Shown piece after piece: positions 1-8,531 of a DNA stretch of 64,000 nucleotides. Each line of letters starts with the position of its first letter. The first letter of the stretch is position 1. This DNA comes from Leucobacter chironomi DSM 19883. GTDB taxonomy: Bacteria > Actinomycetota > Actinomycetes > Actinomycetales > Microbacteriaceae. The stretch spans positions 207,669 to 271,668 of the forward strand of contig NZ_ATXU01000004.1 of the NCBI RefSeq assembly GCF_000421845.1, given 5' to 3'. Both the position numbers and the translations under genes were made by a program. The notes under the pieces are model-generated. The model saw nothing but the letters and a program-made list of their open reading frames with translations, did not search any database and had not been told where the DNA came from.

Positions 1-1
1 G

Positions 2-1315
2 GTCGGCGATGCGAACGCTGATCCTCACGCGGCACCGGGCGCGAGCTTCGGGCAGCCGCACGGCCACCAGGCGCAGCCCGCCACGGCGACCGCTCAGGCG
101 CATCCGAAGAGCCGCAGCGGTGCGCTGCTCGCGGGCCTCGCCATCGGTGCGCTGCTGGGCGGCGTCGTGGGCGGCGGCGTCGCGGCCATCGTCGCATCGA
201 ACGTCGCACCGCAGACCGTCGCCGAGAGCGGCAGCACGGGCAGGCTCACGCTCAACAACGCCGAGAACGCGACCCAGATCTCGGGCGTCGCGGCAGTCGC
301 CACCCCGAGCGTCGTGACGCTGCAGGTCACGGGCGAGAATGCCTCCGGGTCGGGGTCCGGGGTGATCTACCGCGAAGACGGGTACATCATCACGAACGCC
401 CACGTGGTCACCCTCGACGGCGCCACCTTCGATCCCCAGGTGCGCGTCAAGCTGAGCGACGGCCGTATCCTCGACGGCAAAGTGGTCGGCACTGCTCCGT
501 ACTCAGACCTCGCCGTGGTGAAGGTCGATGCCGAGGGGCTGCCCGCCATCGAGGTGGCAGACTCCGAGAAGCTCAACGTCGGCGACCTCACCGTCGCGAT
601 AGGCGCTCCTCTCAATCTGGCGAACACCGTCACGAGCGGCGTCGTCAGCGCGGTGAACCGCGGCATCTCGGTCGGCAGCGCGCTCGTGCCGCAGGATCCG
701 ACGCCGCAGGAGGACGAAGGCGGCGGCAGCCAGAGCCCCTGGGACTTCCGCTTCGGCCTCCCGGGGGAGCAGCAGCAACAGCAGCAGGAACAGACCACGG
801 GCGGCACCGTCACCCTCCCCGTGATCCAGACCGACGCCTCCATCAATCCCGGCAACTCGGGCGGTGCACTGCTCAACGGCAACGGCGAACTGATCGGCAT
901 CAACGTGGCGATCGCGTCCCCCACGAGCTCGCAGGGCGTGGCGGGCAGCGACGGTCTCGGCTTCGCGATCCCCGTGAATCTCGCCACCCGCGTCGCCGAT
1001 GAGATCATCGCCGGAGAGCAGCCGTCACACGGCCTGCTCGGCGCCTCCGTGGCCGACTCCACGCAGGATACCGACGAGGACGCGAACCACGCCGGCGGCC
1101 TGCTCGTCGAGGTCGTCCGCGGTGGGGCGGCCGACGCCGCCGGACTGCGCGCCGGCGACGTTATCACCGCGGTCGACGGCGTCCCCGCGGTCGACGGCAC
1201 CTCGGTCTCGGCCCTCGTGCGCATGCACCCGGGCGGCAGCAAAGTGTCGATCGAGTACACGCGCGTCGGCGAGGCGAACCAGACGGAGGCCACCCTCGGC
1301 ACGCTCGAGTGGTGA
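2..1315 (+). CDS. HtrA/PepD-type serine protease with PDZ domain (5' partial)
   Basis: Membrane-anchored trypsin-like protease of the HtrA/DegP family, which degrades or refolds damaged envelope proteins. The reading frame is open to the left edge, so the N-terminus is missing; 437 residues are visible. They comprise a His/Gln/Pro-rich cytoplasmic stretch, one Gly/Ala/Leu-rich membrane segment at about 120-210, and an extracytoplasmic protease domain. The catalytic triad is intact: His in TNAHVV (401-403), Asp in SDLAVV (506-508) and Ser in NPGNSGGA (857-859). A C-terminal PDZ domain (about 1070-1300) carries the RAGDVITAVDG carboxylate-loop-type segment. A run of six glutamines (about 770-790) sits in a loop between the Asp and Ser motifs. 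The gene ends 69 bp before the next. The family assignment is firm; substrates are unknown. Confidence 0.93.
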   Translation, partial: VGDANADPHAAPGASFGQPHGHQAQPATATAQAHPKSRSGALLAGLAIGALLGGVVGGGVAAIVASNVAPQTVAESGSTGRLTLNNAENATQISGVAAVATPSVVTLQVTGENASGSGSGVIYREDGYIITNAHVVTLDGATFDPQVRVKLSDGRILDGKVVGTAPYSDLAVVKVDAEGLPAIEVADSEKLNVGDLTVAIGAPLNLANTVTSGVVSAVNRGISVGSALVPQDPTPQEDEGGGSQSPWDFRFGLPGEQQQQQQEQTTGGTVTLPVIQTDASINPGNSGGALLNGNGELIGINVAIASPTSSQGVAGSDGLGFAIPVNLATRVADEIIAGEQPSHGLLGASVADSTQDTDEDANHAGGLLVEVVRGGAADAAGLRAGDVITAVDGVPAVDGTSVSALVRMHPGGSKVSIEYTRVGEANQTEATLGTLEW

Positions 1316-1371
1316 CCGGTGCGGGTCGATGCCCGGTGAGGGTATCGGCCCGCACGCCTGCCGCTCGCCGC

Positions 1372-1377
1372 TAAGCT
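1372..1377 (+). promoter_or_regulatory. -10 box TAAGCT of a leaderless transcript
   Basis: TAAGCT lies 7 nt before the ATG at 1385, and no Shine-Dalgarno sequence fits between them. Transcription probably starts at or next to the ATG. The same hexamer serves as the predicted -10 of avrD at 48621-48626. Confidence 0.55.
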
Positions 1378-1384
1378 GAGTCAG

Positions 1385-3769
1385 ATGAGCACTGCCGGAT
1401 TCAGCTTCGCGAGCGGCAACCTCGCCAAGCTGCTCGCGCTTCCCAAATATCTGCTGTCGCTGCTGGTCTCGTGGTTCGTTCCCCGAGGCGAGCAGCGATG
1501 GGTCTTCGGCAGCGGCATCGGCGTGGGCGAGGGAGCGCTGCCCCTCGCTCGCGCCCTCCGCGACGCCGATCCCGCAGCCCGCATCGTCTGGCTGGTCGCC
1601 GACGAGGACGAAGCGGATCTCGCCCGGGCCGAAGGGTTCGAGCCGGTGCCGCGGATCGGCTGGGCCGGATACTGGGAGACGCTCCGGGCGAGCCGCATCG
1701 TGGTCACCCACGGGCTCGGCGACGCCAACCGCTTCGGCATCTACGGCGCCACGGTCGTGCAGCTCTGGCACGGCGCCCCGCTCAAGCGACTGCATCTCGA
1801 CTCTCCGGTCACCACCGCCGTGCGCGGCCCGGCCCTCGTGCGAGGGCTGCTGCGCCGCATGTACCTCGCCGGCTCTCGCGAGGTCGACCTCTTCGTCGCC
1901 GGATCCGTCGCCGCCGCCGAGCGGCTGCGCTCGGCCTTCCGCGTCGATCCCGGCAAGGTCCGCGTACTCGGCGATCCGCGCGACGATGCCCTCGCGCGGC
2001 AGGCGCACGACGCCGACGCCGCAGCGGACGCCCGCGCCCGACTCGTCGCGGCCCTCGGCGATACCGGATCCGCGCTCAGCAGCGCGGACGCGATCGTGCT
2101 CTACGCGCCCACCTGGAGGGACGGGGAGCCCGACCCGGCCGTCCCGGACACCGCCGAGATCGAGACGATCCGGCGCACCCTCGCCGAGACCGGCGCCCAC
2201 CTCGTCATCCGATCCCACCCCCTCGGCAGCGGCGCCTACGAGCCGCTCGTGGGGGAGCGCGTGCACCTGCTCGGCGCCGATAGGGTGCGCGACATCACGC
2301 CGCTCCTCGGCGGGGTCGACATCGTCGTGACCGACTACTCCTCGCTCGCCGTCGACTTCTCGCTGCTCGGGCGCCCGATCGTGTGGTTCGCACCCGACCT
2401 CGAGCACTACACCGCCACCCGCGGCCTCTACGAGCCGCTCGAAGTGACGAGCTGCGGTCGCGTCGAACGGAGCTGGGCCGAGGTGATGCGCCGGCTGACC
2501 GAGCTGCGCAGCAGTGCCCTCGAGCGCCGTGCTGCGCAGGCCGACGCGCGAGCCCTCGCCGCACGCTTCCACGCCAACCCCGAAGGGGGAGCAGCGGAGC
2601 GGGTGCTCGCCGAGATCGCCGTGCTGCGCACCCCGCTGCGCCAACTCGGCACCGCCGATTCGGTGTTCTTCGAGAGCTTCTACGGGCGTCAGGTGGGCTG
2701 CAACCCGCTCGCCCTCGACCGCGAGATCGCCGAGCGCTTCCCCCGGCTCATCCGCTACTGGAGCGTCACCAGCGAACGCCAGCAGGTGCCCGAGGGCGGG
2801 GTGCCGCTGCTCGTGGGCGGTCGCGAGTGGGTCGCCGCGCGCCGCGCGGCTCGGCTGCTCGTCGTGAACGACTGGCTGCACGGGGGCGTCGGCGGACACC
2901 GGTTCCGCCGGCGCCGCGGGCAGACCGTGCTGCAGACCTGGCACGGCACCATGCTCAAGCACCTCGCGCTCGGGCGGCCCCGGGTGGGCCTGCGCACCCG
3001 CCTCGCGATCCGCCGCGAGAGCCGCCGCTGGAGCCTGATGCTCTCGCAGAACCCCCACTCGACCGAGCAGTTCCGGTCGAGCTACGCCTTCCGCGGAGAG
3101 ATCCTCGAAACCGGCTACCCGCGCGATGACCGCCTCGCCCGAGCCATGCTCGGCCGGGAGCGCAACCCGATCGCGGTGCGCACCGCCCGCGCGGCGCTCG
3201 GTATCGCGCCCGACGCCCGGGTGCTCGCCTACGCGCCGACCTGGCGTGACGGCGGCCTCACCCTCGTCGACGAACTCGACGTGCGGGCGCTCGCCGAGGA
3301 TCTCGGCGACGACTGGACCGTCGTGGCGCGCGGGCACACCCGCACGCACGCTTTCGGCCGTTACGGAGGCGCTTCGGCCCGAGTGGTCGACGCGTCGCAG
3401 CACCCCGACGTGAACGATGTCATCCTCGCCGCAGACCTGCTCGTCACCGACTACTCGTCGATCATGTTCGATGCTTCGATCGCGCAGCTGCCGATGCTCT
3501 TCTTCGTGCCCGATCTCGCCGCCTACCGCGACCGGGAGCGCGGCTTCACCTTCGACTTCGAGCGGGCCGCGCCCGGCCCGCTGCTCTCGCGGCGATCCGA
3601 AGTGGTCGAGCGCGCGCGGCAACTCGCCGAACTCGGTGCCGATGCGGAGTGGCTGCGCTCGGCGGAGCCCGCGGCCGCAGCCTGGCGAGCGCGCTTCAAC
3701 CCGCACGACGACGGCGGTGCCTCCGAGCGCGTGGTGACCGCGCTGGTCGAACGTGGTGCGATCGGCTGA
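1385..3769 (+). CDS. Tandem CDP-glycerol glycerophosphotransferase-type protein
   Basis: A 794-residue protein made of two homologous glycerophosphotransferase-type modules (TagB/TagF family), which transfer polyol-phosphate units from CDP-activated donors onto teichoic-acid-like chains at the cytoplasmic membrane. Each half repeats the family hallmarks: WHGAPLK / WHGTMLKHL, YAPTWRDG twice, a His-containing motif (RSHPL / ARGHTRTH) and VTDYSS twice, followed by a hydrophobic stretch and a PDL motif. The first module covers about residues 1-400 and the second about 420-790. The start is the ATG 7 nt after a TAAGCT -10 box. It heads a wall-polymer cluster with a family 2 glycosyltransferase, a single-module relative and an export ABC transporter. 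The polymer could be glycerol-, ribitol- or mannitol-phosphate; the sequence does not say which. Confidence 0.87.
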   Translation: MSTAGFSFASGNLAKLLALPKYLLSLLVSWFVPRGEQRWVFGSGIGVGEGALPLARALRDADPAARIVWLVADEDEADLARAEGFEPVPRIGWAGYWETLRASRIVVTHGLGDANRFGIYGATVVQLWHGAPLKRLHLDSPVTTAVRGPALVRGLLRRMYLAGSREVDLFVAGSVAAAERLRSAFRVDPGKVRVLGDPRDDALARQAHDADAAADARARLVAALGDTGSALSSADAIVLYAPTWRDGEPDPAVPDTAEIETIRRTLAETGAHLVIRSHPLGSGAYEPLVGERVHLLGADRVRDITPLLGGVDIVVTDYSSLAVDFSLLGRPIVWFAPDLEHYTATRGLYEPLEVTSCGRVERSWAEVMRRLTELRSSALERRAAQADARALAARFHANPEGGAAERVLAEIAVLRTPLRQLGTADSVFFESFYGRQVGCNPLALDREIAERFPRLIRYWSVTSERQQVPEGGVPLLVGGREWVAARRAARLLVVNDWLHGGVGGHRFRRRRGQTVLQTWHGTMLKHLALGRPRVGLRTRLAIRRESRRWSLMLSQNPHSTEQFRSSYAFRGEILETGYPRDDRLARAMLGRERNPIAVRTARAALGIAPDARVLAYAPTWRDGGLTLVDELDVRALAEDLGDDWTVVARGHTRTHAFGRYGGASARVVDASQHPDVNDVILAADLLVTDYSSIMFDASIAQLPMLFFVPDLAAYRDRERGFTFDFERAAPGPLLSRRSEVVERARQLAELGADAEWLRSAEPAAAAWRARFNPHDDGGASERVVTALVERGAIG

Positions 3770-3853
3770 GACCGCAGCCTGCGGTTCCGGTCCCGCCTGC
3801 GGCCCGGGTTTCGGACGGGGCCGCGGTGGGCTCCGGGCCGGTCGGCCAGGCCC

Positions 3854-3895
3854 GATCGGATCGGCACGATCGGATCGGCACGATCGGATCGGCAC
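3854..3895. repeat. 14-bp tandem repeat, three copies
   Basis: Three perfect copies of GATCGGATCGGCAC, each containing a nested GATCGG, followed by a degenerate fourth. They lie in the 159-bp gap between two convergent genes. I see no promoter or strong terminator here. Confidence 0.85.
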
Positions 3896-3928
3896 GGTCG
3901 GTGAACGCGGATCCCGTGGCGTGCGCCG

Positions 3929-5008
3929 CTACACCCGCGAGCGGTCCACCACCCGGCCACCGCCGAAGACGATGCCCCGCAGGAAGCCGGACCCCCAGCT
4001 GAGGTGCATGGTCATGAGCGTGGCTGCGGTGAGCAGCCGATCGCGCGTGCCGCGCTGATCCGGGATCCGCGCCGTCGCGTAGGCGATCCCGAGCAGATAC
4101 AGCGCTGCGGGCGTGAGCAGCAGCGGCCATGCCGAGCCCCAGGGGAGGATGCCGCAGGTGAGCAGCACGAGTCCCACGAGACTCGCCGTCACTCCGAGCA
4201 CCAGCGCGCCCGGAGCGAAGAACCGCCACGGGTTCGCGCGGCCGTAGCGCCGTACGAGCACGGCCCGCCACGTTCCGGTCGCGAAGAACTGCCGGGCGAG
4301 ATCGCGAAGCGACGCGCGTGGCCAGTAGGTGACCCCGAGGGCCGGTTCGAACCACACGAGCCCGCCGGCGCGGCGGATCCGGAGGTTGAGCTCCCAGTCC
4401 TCGCCGCGCAGGATCGACGGGTCGTAGCCGCCGACGGCTTCGAGCGCTTCGCGCCGGAAGATGCCGAGGTAGGCCGATTCCGCCGGCCCGGCGACGCCGT
4501 CGCCGTGATAGGCGCCGCCGCCGAGGCCGAAGGGACTGTTGTAGCCGCGCGCGATCGCCCGCTGCACGGCCCCGCGTCCGGCCGCGCGCATCACGCCGCC
4601 GACATTGGCCGCGCCCTCGCGGCGCAGGGCTTCGATGCCGCGCCGGGTGTAGTCGGGGGTGAGCTCAGAGTGGGCGTCGACCCGCACCACGACGGGGTGG
4701 CGGCTCGCCGCGATCGCCAGGTCGAGGCCGGCGGGGATGTGCGTCAGCGGATTCTCGACGAGTCGCACACGGGGGTCGGCCGACGCGAGCGCCGCTGCGA
4801 TCGCGTCGGTGCGGTCGCGCGACGGGCCGAGCGCGAGCACGATCTCCTTCTCGCCCGCGTAGTCCTGGTCGAGGATCGTGCGCACGGCCGTTTCGAGGTA
4901 GTCCTCTTCGTTCAGCACCGGCATCACGTAGCTCACTGCGGGCTGCTCGGGAAGCGGGGGAAGATGCACTCCACGATCCTCCCACAGGCTCGCGAGCAGG
5001 GGCTTCAC
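3929..5008 (-). CDS. Family 2 glycosyltransferase, membrane-anchored
   Basis: GT2 (GT-A fold) transferase of 359 residues. The N-terminal catalytic domain has YVMPVLNEEDYL at the nucleotide-sugar site, VRVDAHSEL as the metal-binding D-x-D/H motif and RGEDWELNLRIRRAG as the acceptor-side (G)ED motif. The C-terminal third has two or three hydrophobic segments (about 3970-4220), so the enzyme is membrane-bound. The same layout occurs in succinoglycan/ExoA-like transferases. The GTG start at 5008 leaves 24 bp to the divergent gene at 5033; a GTG about 15 codons in (GVHLPP) is an alternative. Its position among teichoic-acid-type genes suggests glycosylation of a wall polymer or its linkage unit. 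The substrate is unknown. Confidence 0.85.
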   Translation of the reverse strand: MKPLLASLWEDRGVHLPPLPEQPAVSYVMPVLNEEDYLETAVRTILDQDYAGEKEIVLALGPSRDRTDAIAAALASADPRVRLVENPLTHIPAGLDLAIAASRHPVVVRVDAHSELTPDYTRRGIEALRREGAANVGGVMRAAGRGAVQRAIARGYNSPFGLGGGAYHGDGVAGPAESAYLGIFRREALEAVGGYDPSILRGEDWELNLRIRRAGGLVWFEPALGVTYWPRASLRDLARQFFATGTWRAVLVRRYGRANPWRFFAPGALVLGVTASLVGLVLLTCGILPWGSAWPLLLTPAALYLLGIAYATARIPDQRGTRDRLLTAATLMTMHLSWGSGFLRGIVFGGGRVVDRSRV

Positions 5009-5020
5009 GGCGACTGACGA

Positions 5021-5026
5021 TATTCT
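5021..5026 (+). promoter_or_regulatory. -10 box TATTCT of a leaderless transcript
   Basis: TATTCT lies 6 nt before the ATG at 5033. The GGAGGG in between touches the start codon and is too close to act as a ribosome binding site, which supports leaderless initiation. Confidence 0.5.
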
Positions 5027-5032
5027 GGAGGG

Positions 5033-6265
5033 ATGCAATTGGCGAACGATGCGAAACGCGCGGTGCGACTGGCGAAGCGGGTGCTGAAGGGTCGGCGGGC
5101 CTACTTCGAGCTGAAGGAGCAGCTGCAGCAGCGGGGCCCGCTGCCCGAGCAGCGTTTCCGCGTCGGCGTCTACTTCGCCGACAGCGACGTCAATATCTAC
5201 CAGATGCGGCAGTGGTACGCGCCGCTGCAGGAGCTGTCGAAGCGCTGGCCCGTCCTGGTGCTCGCCCGCAACGCGGCCGGCGCGCGGCAGCTCATCGCGG
5301 AGAGCGGCCTCGACGTCGCGTTCGTGCAGAAGGTCACCGACATCGAGCGCCTTGTCGAGGAGCAGCCGCTCGACGTGATCCTCTACGTGAATCAGAACAC
5401 CCGCAACTTCCAGATGATGCGCTACGGCCGTCGCTGGCACGTGTTCATCAATCACGGCGAGAGCGACAAGATGTACATGACGAGCAACCAGCACAAGGCG
5501 TACGATCGTGCGCTGGTCGCGGGCGACGCCGCCCGGGCCCGGCTGTCGAGGACTCTCTGGGACTACGACGTGGAGCGCCGCACCATCGCGATCGGGCGCC
5601 CGCAGGCCGATCATCTCGGGGGCACTCCGCCCTTCGCTCCCGACGACCGCACCGTCGTGTTCTACGCTCCCACCTGGGAGGGGGACCGGCCCGCCGCGTG
5701 CTACGGATCCGTGGCGACCCACGGCGAGACCCTCGTGCGCGAGCTGATCGCAACCGGCCGGCACCGAGTCGTCTACCGTCCGCACCCGCGCAGCGGCGTC
5801 GTCGACGCGGCGTTCGGCGCCGCGAACGAGCGCATCATCGAGATGCTGCGCGAGGCGAACCAGCACGATCCCTCGGCTCAGCACGTGTACGACACCTCTC
5901 CGGCGCTGGGCTGGCAGCTGAGCCTGCCGGACGTGGCGATCTGCGACATCTCCGCGATGGTCTACGATCGGCTCGCCACCGGCAAGCCGCTCATGGTGAC
6001 CCGCCCGGTCGCCCCCGAGGCCGAGGTCGACGAGGGCGGCTATCTGAGCGTGTGCGAGTGGCTCGACGCGAATGAGACCGGTGACATCGCGGCCGTGCTC
6101 GACCGGGTCATCGGCGACGATGCCGCCCGTGAGCGCCTGGGCACTTGGTCTGAGCGCTACTTCGGCGACACCTCGCCCGGTGCCCCGACGCGGCGCTTCC
6201 ACGAGGCGATCGAGGGGCTGCTGGCGGAGGCCGACGCGTGGCGGGAGCGGCAGTCCGCGGCGTAG
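5033..6265 (+). CDS. CDP-glycerol glycerophosphotransferase family protein, single module
   Basis: A 410-residue relative of TagB/TagF with one catalytic module. It has a basic amphipathic N-terminus (KRAVRLAKRVLKGRR), likely for membrane association, then FINHGESDK in place of the WHG motif, YAPTWEGDR, YRPHPRSG and a late CDISAMVYDRLATGKPLM motif that corresponds to VTDYSS of the tandem-module protein upstream. The sequence has diverged from that protein, so donor or acceptor probably differ, for example priming versus polymerisation. It is divergent from the family 2 glycosyltransferase and lies upstream of the TagGH-like exporter. Role in wall-polymer assembly is inferred from family and location. 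Confidence 0.8.
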   Translation: MQLANDAKRAVRLAKRVLKGRRAYFELKEQLQQRGPLPEQRFRVGVYFADSDVNIYQMRQWYAPLQELSKRWPVLVLARNAAGARQLIAESGLDVAFVQKVTDIERLVEEQPLDVILYVNQNTRNFQMMRYGRRWHVFINHGESDKMYMTSNQHKAYDRALVAGDAARARLSRTLWDYDVERRTIAIGRPQADHLGGTPPFAPDDRTVVFYAPTWEGDRPAACYGSVATHGETLVRELIATGRHRVVYRPHPRSGVVDAAFGAANERIIEMLREANQHDPSAQHVYDTSPALGWQLSLPDVAICDISAMVYDRLATGKPLMVTRPVAPEAEVDEGGYLSVCEWLDANETGDIAAVLDRVIGDDAARERLGTWSERYFGDTSPGAPTRRFHEAIEGLLAEADAWRERQSAA

Positions 6266-6304
6266 CAGAGCGGATCCGGCCCGGTTCCGGGCCCGGCGCA
6301 GGGA

Positions 6305-6667
6305 CTAGCGGGCTTCCCAGACCAGCGCCAGATACTCGGCCACATGTCGAGACTCGATCTCTTCGAGCGCGGAGAGTCTCAGATGCTTCCGGCCCTCCGC
6401 GCCTCCCTGACCGGCCAGGAACCCGTAGGGGTCTTCGATGCGGGCGGCTCCGCCGAGCTCCAGGGTGACGTACTCCTTGCGAGCGAAAATGCCGGCGTAG
6501 AGAAACGGTCCGTCTTTGTAGAGCAGGCCTCCGTATTGGAACGTCTCCTCCGCGTCGGGGTAGCCGTTCGTGACGAGTCCGCGGAGCCTGACGATGATCG
6601 CGTGGCGCCCGTCCGCCTGCTCTTCGAGGGATGTCAGGAACTTCTCGATCTTCGCGTCGCTCTTCAT
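6305..6667 (-). CDS. DUF1801 domain protein
   Basis: A 120-residue protein with the DUF1801 (YdhG/YjhX-like) fold: an N-terminal helix, the EETFQYGGLLYKDGPFLYAGIFARKEYVTLEL core and the C-terminal HLRLSALEEIE. No catalytic function is established for the family. A TAGCAT -10 box (6675-6680) lies 7 nt before the ATG, so the transcript is probably leaderless. It is convergent with the glycerophosphotransferase gene. It has no obvious link to the wall-polymer cluster and looks like an independent single-gene unit within it. Confidence 0.82.
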   Translation of the reverse strand: MKSDAKIEKFLTSLEEQADGRHAIIVRLRGLVTNGYPDAEETFQYGGLLYKDGPFLYAGIFARKEYVTLELGGAARIEDPYGFLAGQGGAEGRKHLRLSALEEIESRHVAEYLALVWEAR

Positions 6668-6674
6668 GGTTCAG

Positions 6675-6680
6675 ATGCTA
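6675..6680 (-). promoter_or_regulatory. -10 box TAGCAT of a leaderless transcript
   Basis: On the minus strand TAGCAT lies 7 nt before the ATG at 6667 of the DUF1801 gene. Confidence 0.5.
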
Positions 6681-6745
6681 GGCGCGGAGATGAGGCGGCG
6701 TATTGAACGATTCGGCCGCCTTCTCGCGGCCTGGAATCGCCCCGT

Positions 6746-6764
6746 GGCGGGCGGGACGCCCGCC
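6746..6764 (-). terminator. Hairpin downstream of the export ABC operon
   Basis: A perfect 8-bp stem (GGCGGGCG / CGCCCGCC) with a 3-nt loop, 63 bp past the stop of the TagH-like gene. There is no T-tract, as is usual in high-GC actinobacteria. Confidence 0.45.
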
Positions 6765-6826
6765 GTGCCGGATCTCGGCAGAAGCGGGCTCGCGGCGAGC
6801 CGCGGCCTGCTCGTGAACGTGCGCGG

Positions 6827-7612
6827 CTAGTCGTTCACGGGATGGTCGCTGTTGTAGCGATCCAGCACTTCGTCGATCGGCGCGTCGAGCGCGAGCCGGC
6901 CCCGGTCGAGGTAGAGCCCGCGGGTGCAGAAGCGCCGCAGGTCGCCCTCCTTGTGGGAGACGAGGAAGAGCGTCTTGCCCTGCGCGAGCAACTCTTCGAT
7001 GCGCCGGTAGCACTTCGCCCGGAACGCGCGGTCGCCCACCGCGAGCACCTCATCGACGAGCAGCACCGGCTCGTCGAGCTGCGAGACCACTGAGAACGCG
7101 ACGCGCACTTTCATGCCGCTCGAGAGGTGCTTGAAAGGAGTGTCGATCACGTCTTCGGCACCGGCGAAGTCGATGATGTCGTCGAAGCGCCCCGCGATCT
7201 CCTGGCGGCTGAGCCCGTGCAGGCCGGCCGCGAGCGTGACGTTGTCGCGCACGGTGAGGTCGCCGACGAAACCGCCCGTGATCTCGATGAGCGGTGCCAC
7301 GCCGCCGTGCACGGTCACCGAGCCCTCGTCGGGCAGCAGCACACCGGCGACGAGCTTGAGCAGCGTCGACTTGCCCTGGCCGTTGCGGCCGACGACGCCG
7401 ATCGCCTCGCCCGGGCGCACCTCGAACGACACGTCGCGCAGCGCCCAGAACTCGCCGGGGCGATTGCGGCGGGACCGGCCGGAGAAGAGATCCTTGAAGC
7501 TGCGGCGGGAGCCCTTGTTGCGCCGAAAGCGCACGCCGAGGCCCCGCACGGAGATGATGGGCGACGCCTCGGAGGAGCTGTCGCACCCGGTGGTCTCATC
7601 GAGTTTGGACAT
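6827..7612 (-). CDS. Teichoic-acid/polysaccharide export ABC transporter ATP-binding protein (TagH/Wzt-like)
   Basis: A 261-residue ATPase that powers export of lipid-linked wall polymer across the membrane. Walker A is GRNGQGKST, the signature is LSSGMKVRVAFSV (LSSGM being characteristic of the polysaccharide-export subfamily), Walker B is VLLVDEVLAVGD and the H-loop is LVSHK. The Wzt-type C-terminal polymer-binding domain is absent, so this is the short form. It starts 3 nt after the stop of its permease partner and is clearly co-transcribed. A signature ending in GM, the partner's topology and the adjacent glycerophosphotransferases together support a teichoic-acid-type substrate. Confidence 0.9.
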   Translation of the reverse strand: MSKLDETTGCDSSSEASPIISVRGLGVRFRRNKGSRRSFKDLFSGRSRRNRPGEFWALRDVSFEVRPGEAIGVVGRNGQGKSTLLKLVAGVLLPDEGSVTVHGGVAPLIEITGGFVGDLTVRDNVTLAAGLHGLSRQEIAGRFDDIIDFAGAEDVIDTPFKHLSSGMKVRVAFSVVSQLDEPVLLVDEVLAVGDRAFRAKCYRRIEELLAQGKTLFLVSHKEGDLRRFCTRGLYLDRGRLALDAPIDEVLDRYNSDHPVND

Positions 7613-7615
7613 CGG

Positions 7616-8404
7616 TCACAGCTCCTTCAGGACGCCGCCGGTGGAGCGTCGGAACACGAGCACGCCGACGGCGAGGAAGACCAGCGTGCCCAGGGCGGAG
7701 GCGCCGACGAGCGCCCAATCGAGCTGATCGGGGAAGAACCCGGCGCGGAACAGCGCGAAGATTCCCGAGAGCGGGTTGAGCCACGCGAGCGGGCGGGCGA
7801 ACTCGGGCAGGTCGGCGGCGCCGTAGATGATCGGGGAGGCGTAGAAGAGCACGCGCAGGATCAGCTTCGTGGCCCGTTCGAAATCGCGGAAGAACACGAC
7901 GAGCGGGGCGACGAGCAGTCCGATCCCGAGTGTGAGCGTTGCGAGCATCAGCACGGCCAGGGGGAACAGCACGAGCTGCCAGCCCACGGTGGCGCCGGTG
8001 GCGATCGCGAACGCGACGAGCACCGGCAGGCTCAGCAGGAACTCGACGCCCTTCGAGCAGACGATGCGCCCCACCCAGATCCAGCGCGGCAGAGCCACCG
8101 AGCGCACCAGCTTCACATCGCGCAGGAAGGCGCGCGTCGAATCCGACACCGCGCCGTTGAACCAGACCCAGGGCAGCAGCGCCGTGAGCAGGAAGACGAT
8201 GTAGGGCGCCTCGCCGACCGAGCGGCTGAAGACCTGCGTGAAGATGAACCAGTAGATGAGGCTCATCAGCAGCGGATCGAGGATCGACCACAGATAACCC
8301 AGCAGCGAGGTGGAGTAGCGCACCTTGAGGTCGCGCCGGGTCAGCAGCCACAGCGACGACCACGCACGCCTGCGCGCCGACCGGGACTCGGAGGAAAACG
8401 TCAC
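7616..8404 (-). CDS. Polysaccharide/teichoic-acid export ABC permease (TagG/Wzm-like)
   Basis: ABC-2 family membrane protein of 262 residues with the family's cytoplasmic amphipathic N-terminus (LLTRRDLKVRYSTSLLGYLW) and six hydrophobic segments. The conserved LNPLSGIFALFRAGFF segment sits between the last loops. The GTG at 8404 follows a CAGAAT box by 6 nt and starts just before the N-terminal helix; longer frames upstream would add low-complexity sequence overlapping the divergent gene. It forms a two-gene operon with the TagH/Wzt-like ATPase. Confidence 0.88.
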   Translation of the reverse strand: MTFSSESRSARRRAWSSLWLLTRRDLKVRYSTSLLGYLWSILDPLLMSLIYWFIFTQVFSRSVGEAPYIVFLLTALLPWVWFNGAVSDSTRAFLRDVKLVRSVALPRWIWVGRIVCSKGVEFLLSLPVLVAFAIATGATVGWQLVLFPLAVLMLATLTLGIGLLVAPLVVFFRDFERATKLILRVLFYASPIIYGAADLPEFARPLAWLNPLSGIFALFRAGFFPDQLDWALVGASALGTLVFLAVGVLVFRRSTGGVLKEL

Positions 8405-8519
8405 ACAGCCATTCTGCCCGGTTTTCCCTGAGCCGTCGGCAGCGGAGGCTGCTGAGATGTTCCGCTCGCGCCTATTCCGCCGCCCGGCGAGGGCGCGCGC
8501 CCCCGCGGCGAGGATTTGA

Positions 8520-8525
8520 TAAATT
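8520..8525 (+). promoter_or_regulatory. -10 box TAAATT of a leaderless transcript
   Basis: TAAATT, in a locally AT-rich spot, lies 6 nt before the GTG at 8532. The ATG at 8530 is out of frame. Confidence 0.5.
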
Positions 8526-8531
8526 AGACAT

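Noticed and set aside
769..791. CAG/CAA run in the HtrA gene as a simple repeat of interest
   Set aside because: Only a six-glutamine loop with mixed codons; probably an ordinary linker.
1025..3895. A 956-codon minus-strand frame over the HtrA and glycerophosphotransferase genes
   Set aside because: Antisense shadow; the plus-strand proteins carry full catalytic motifs.
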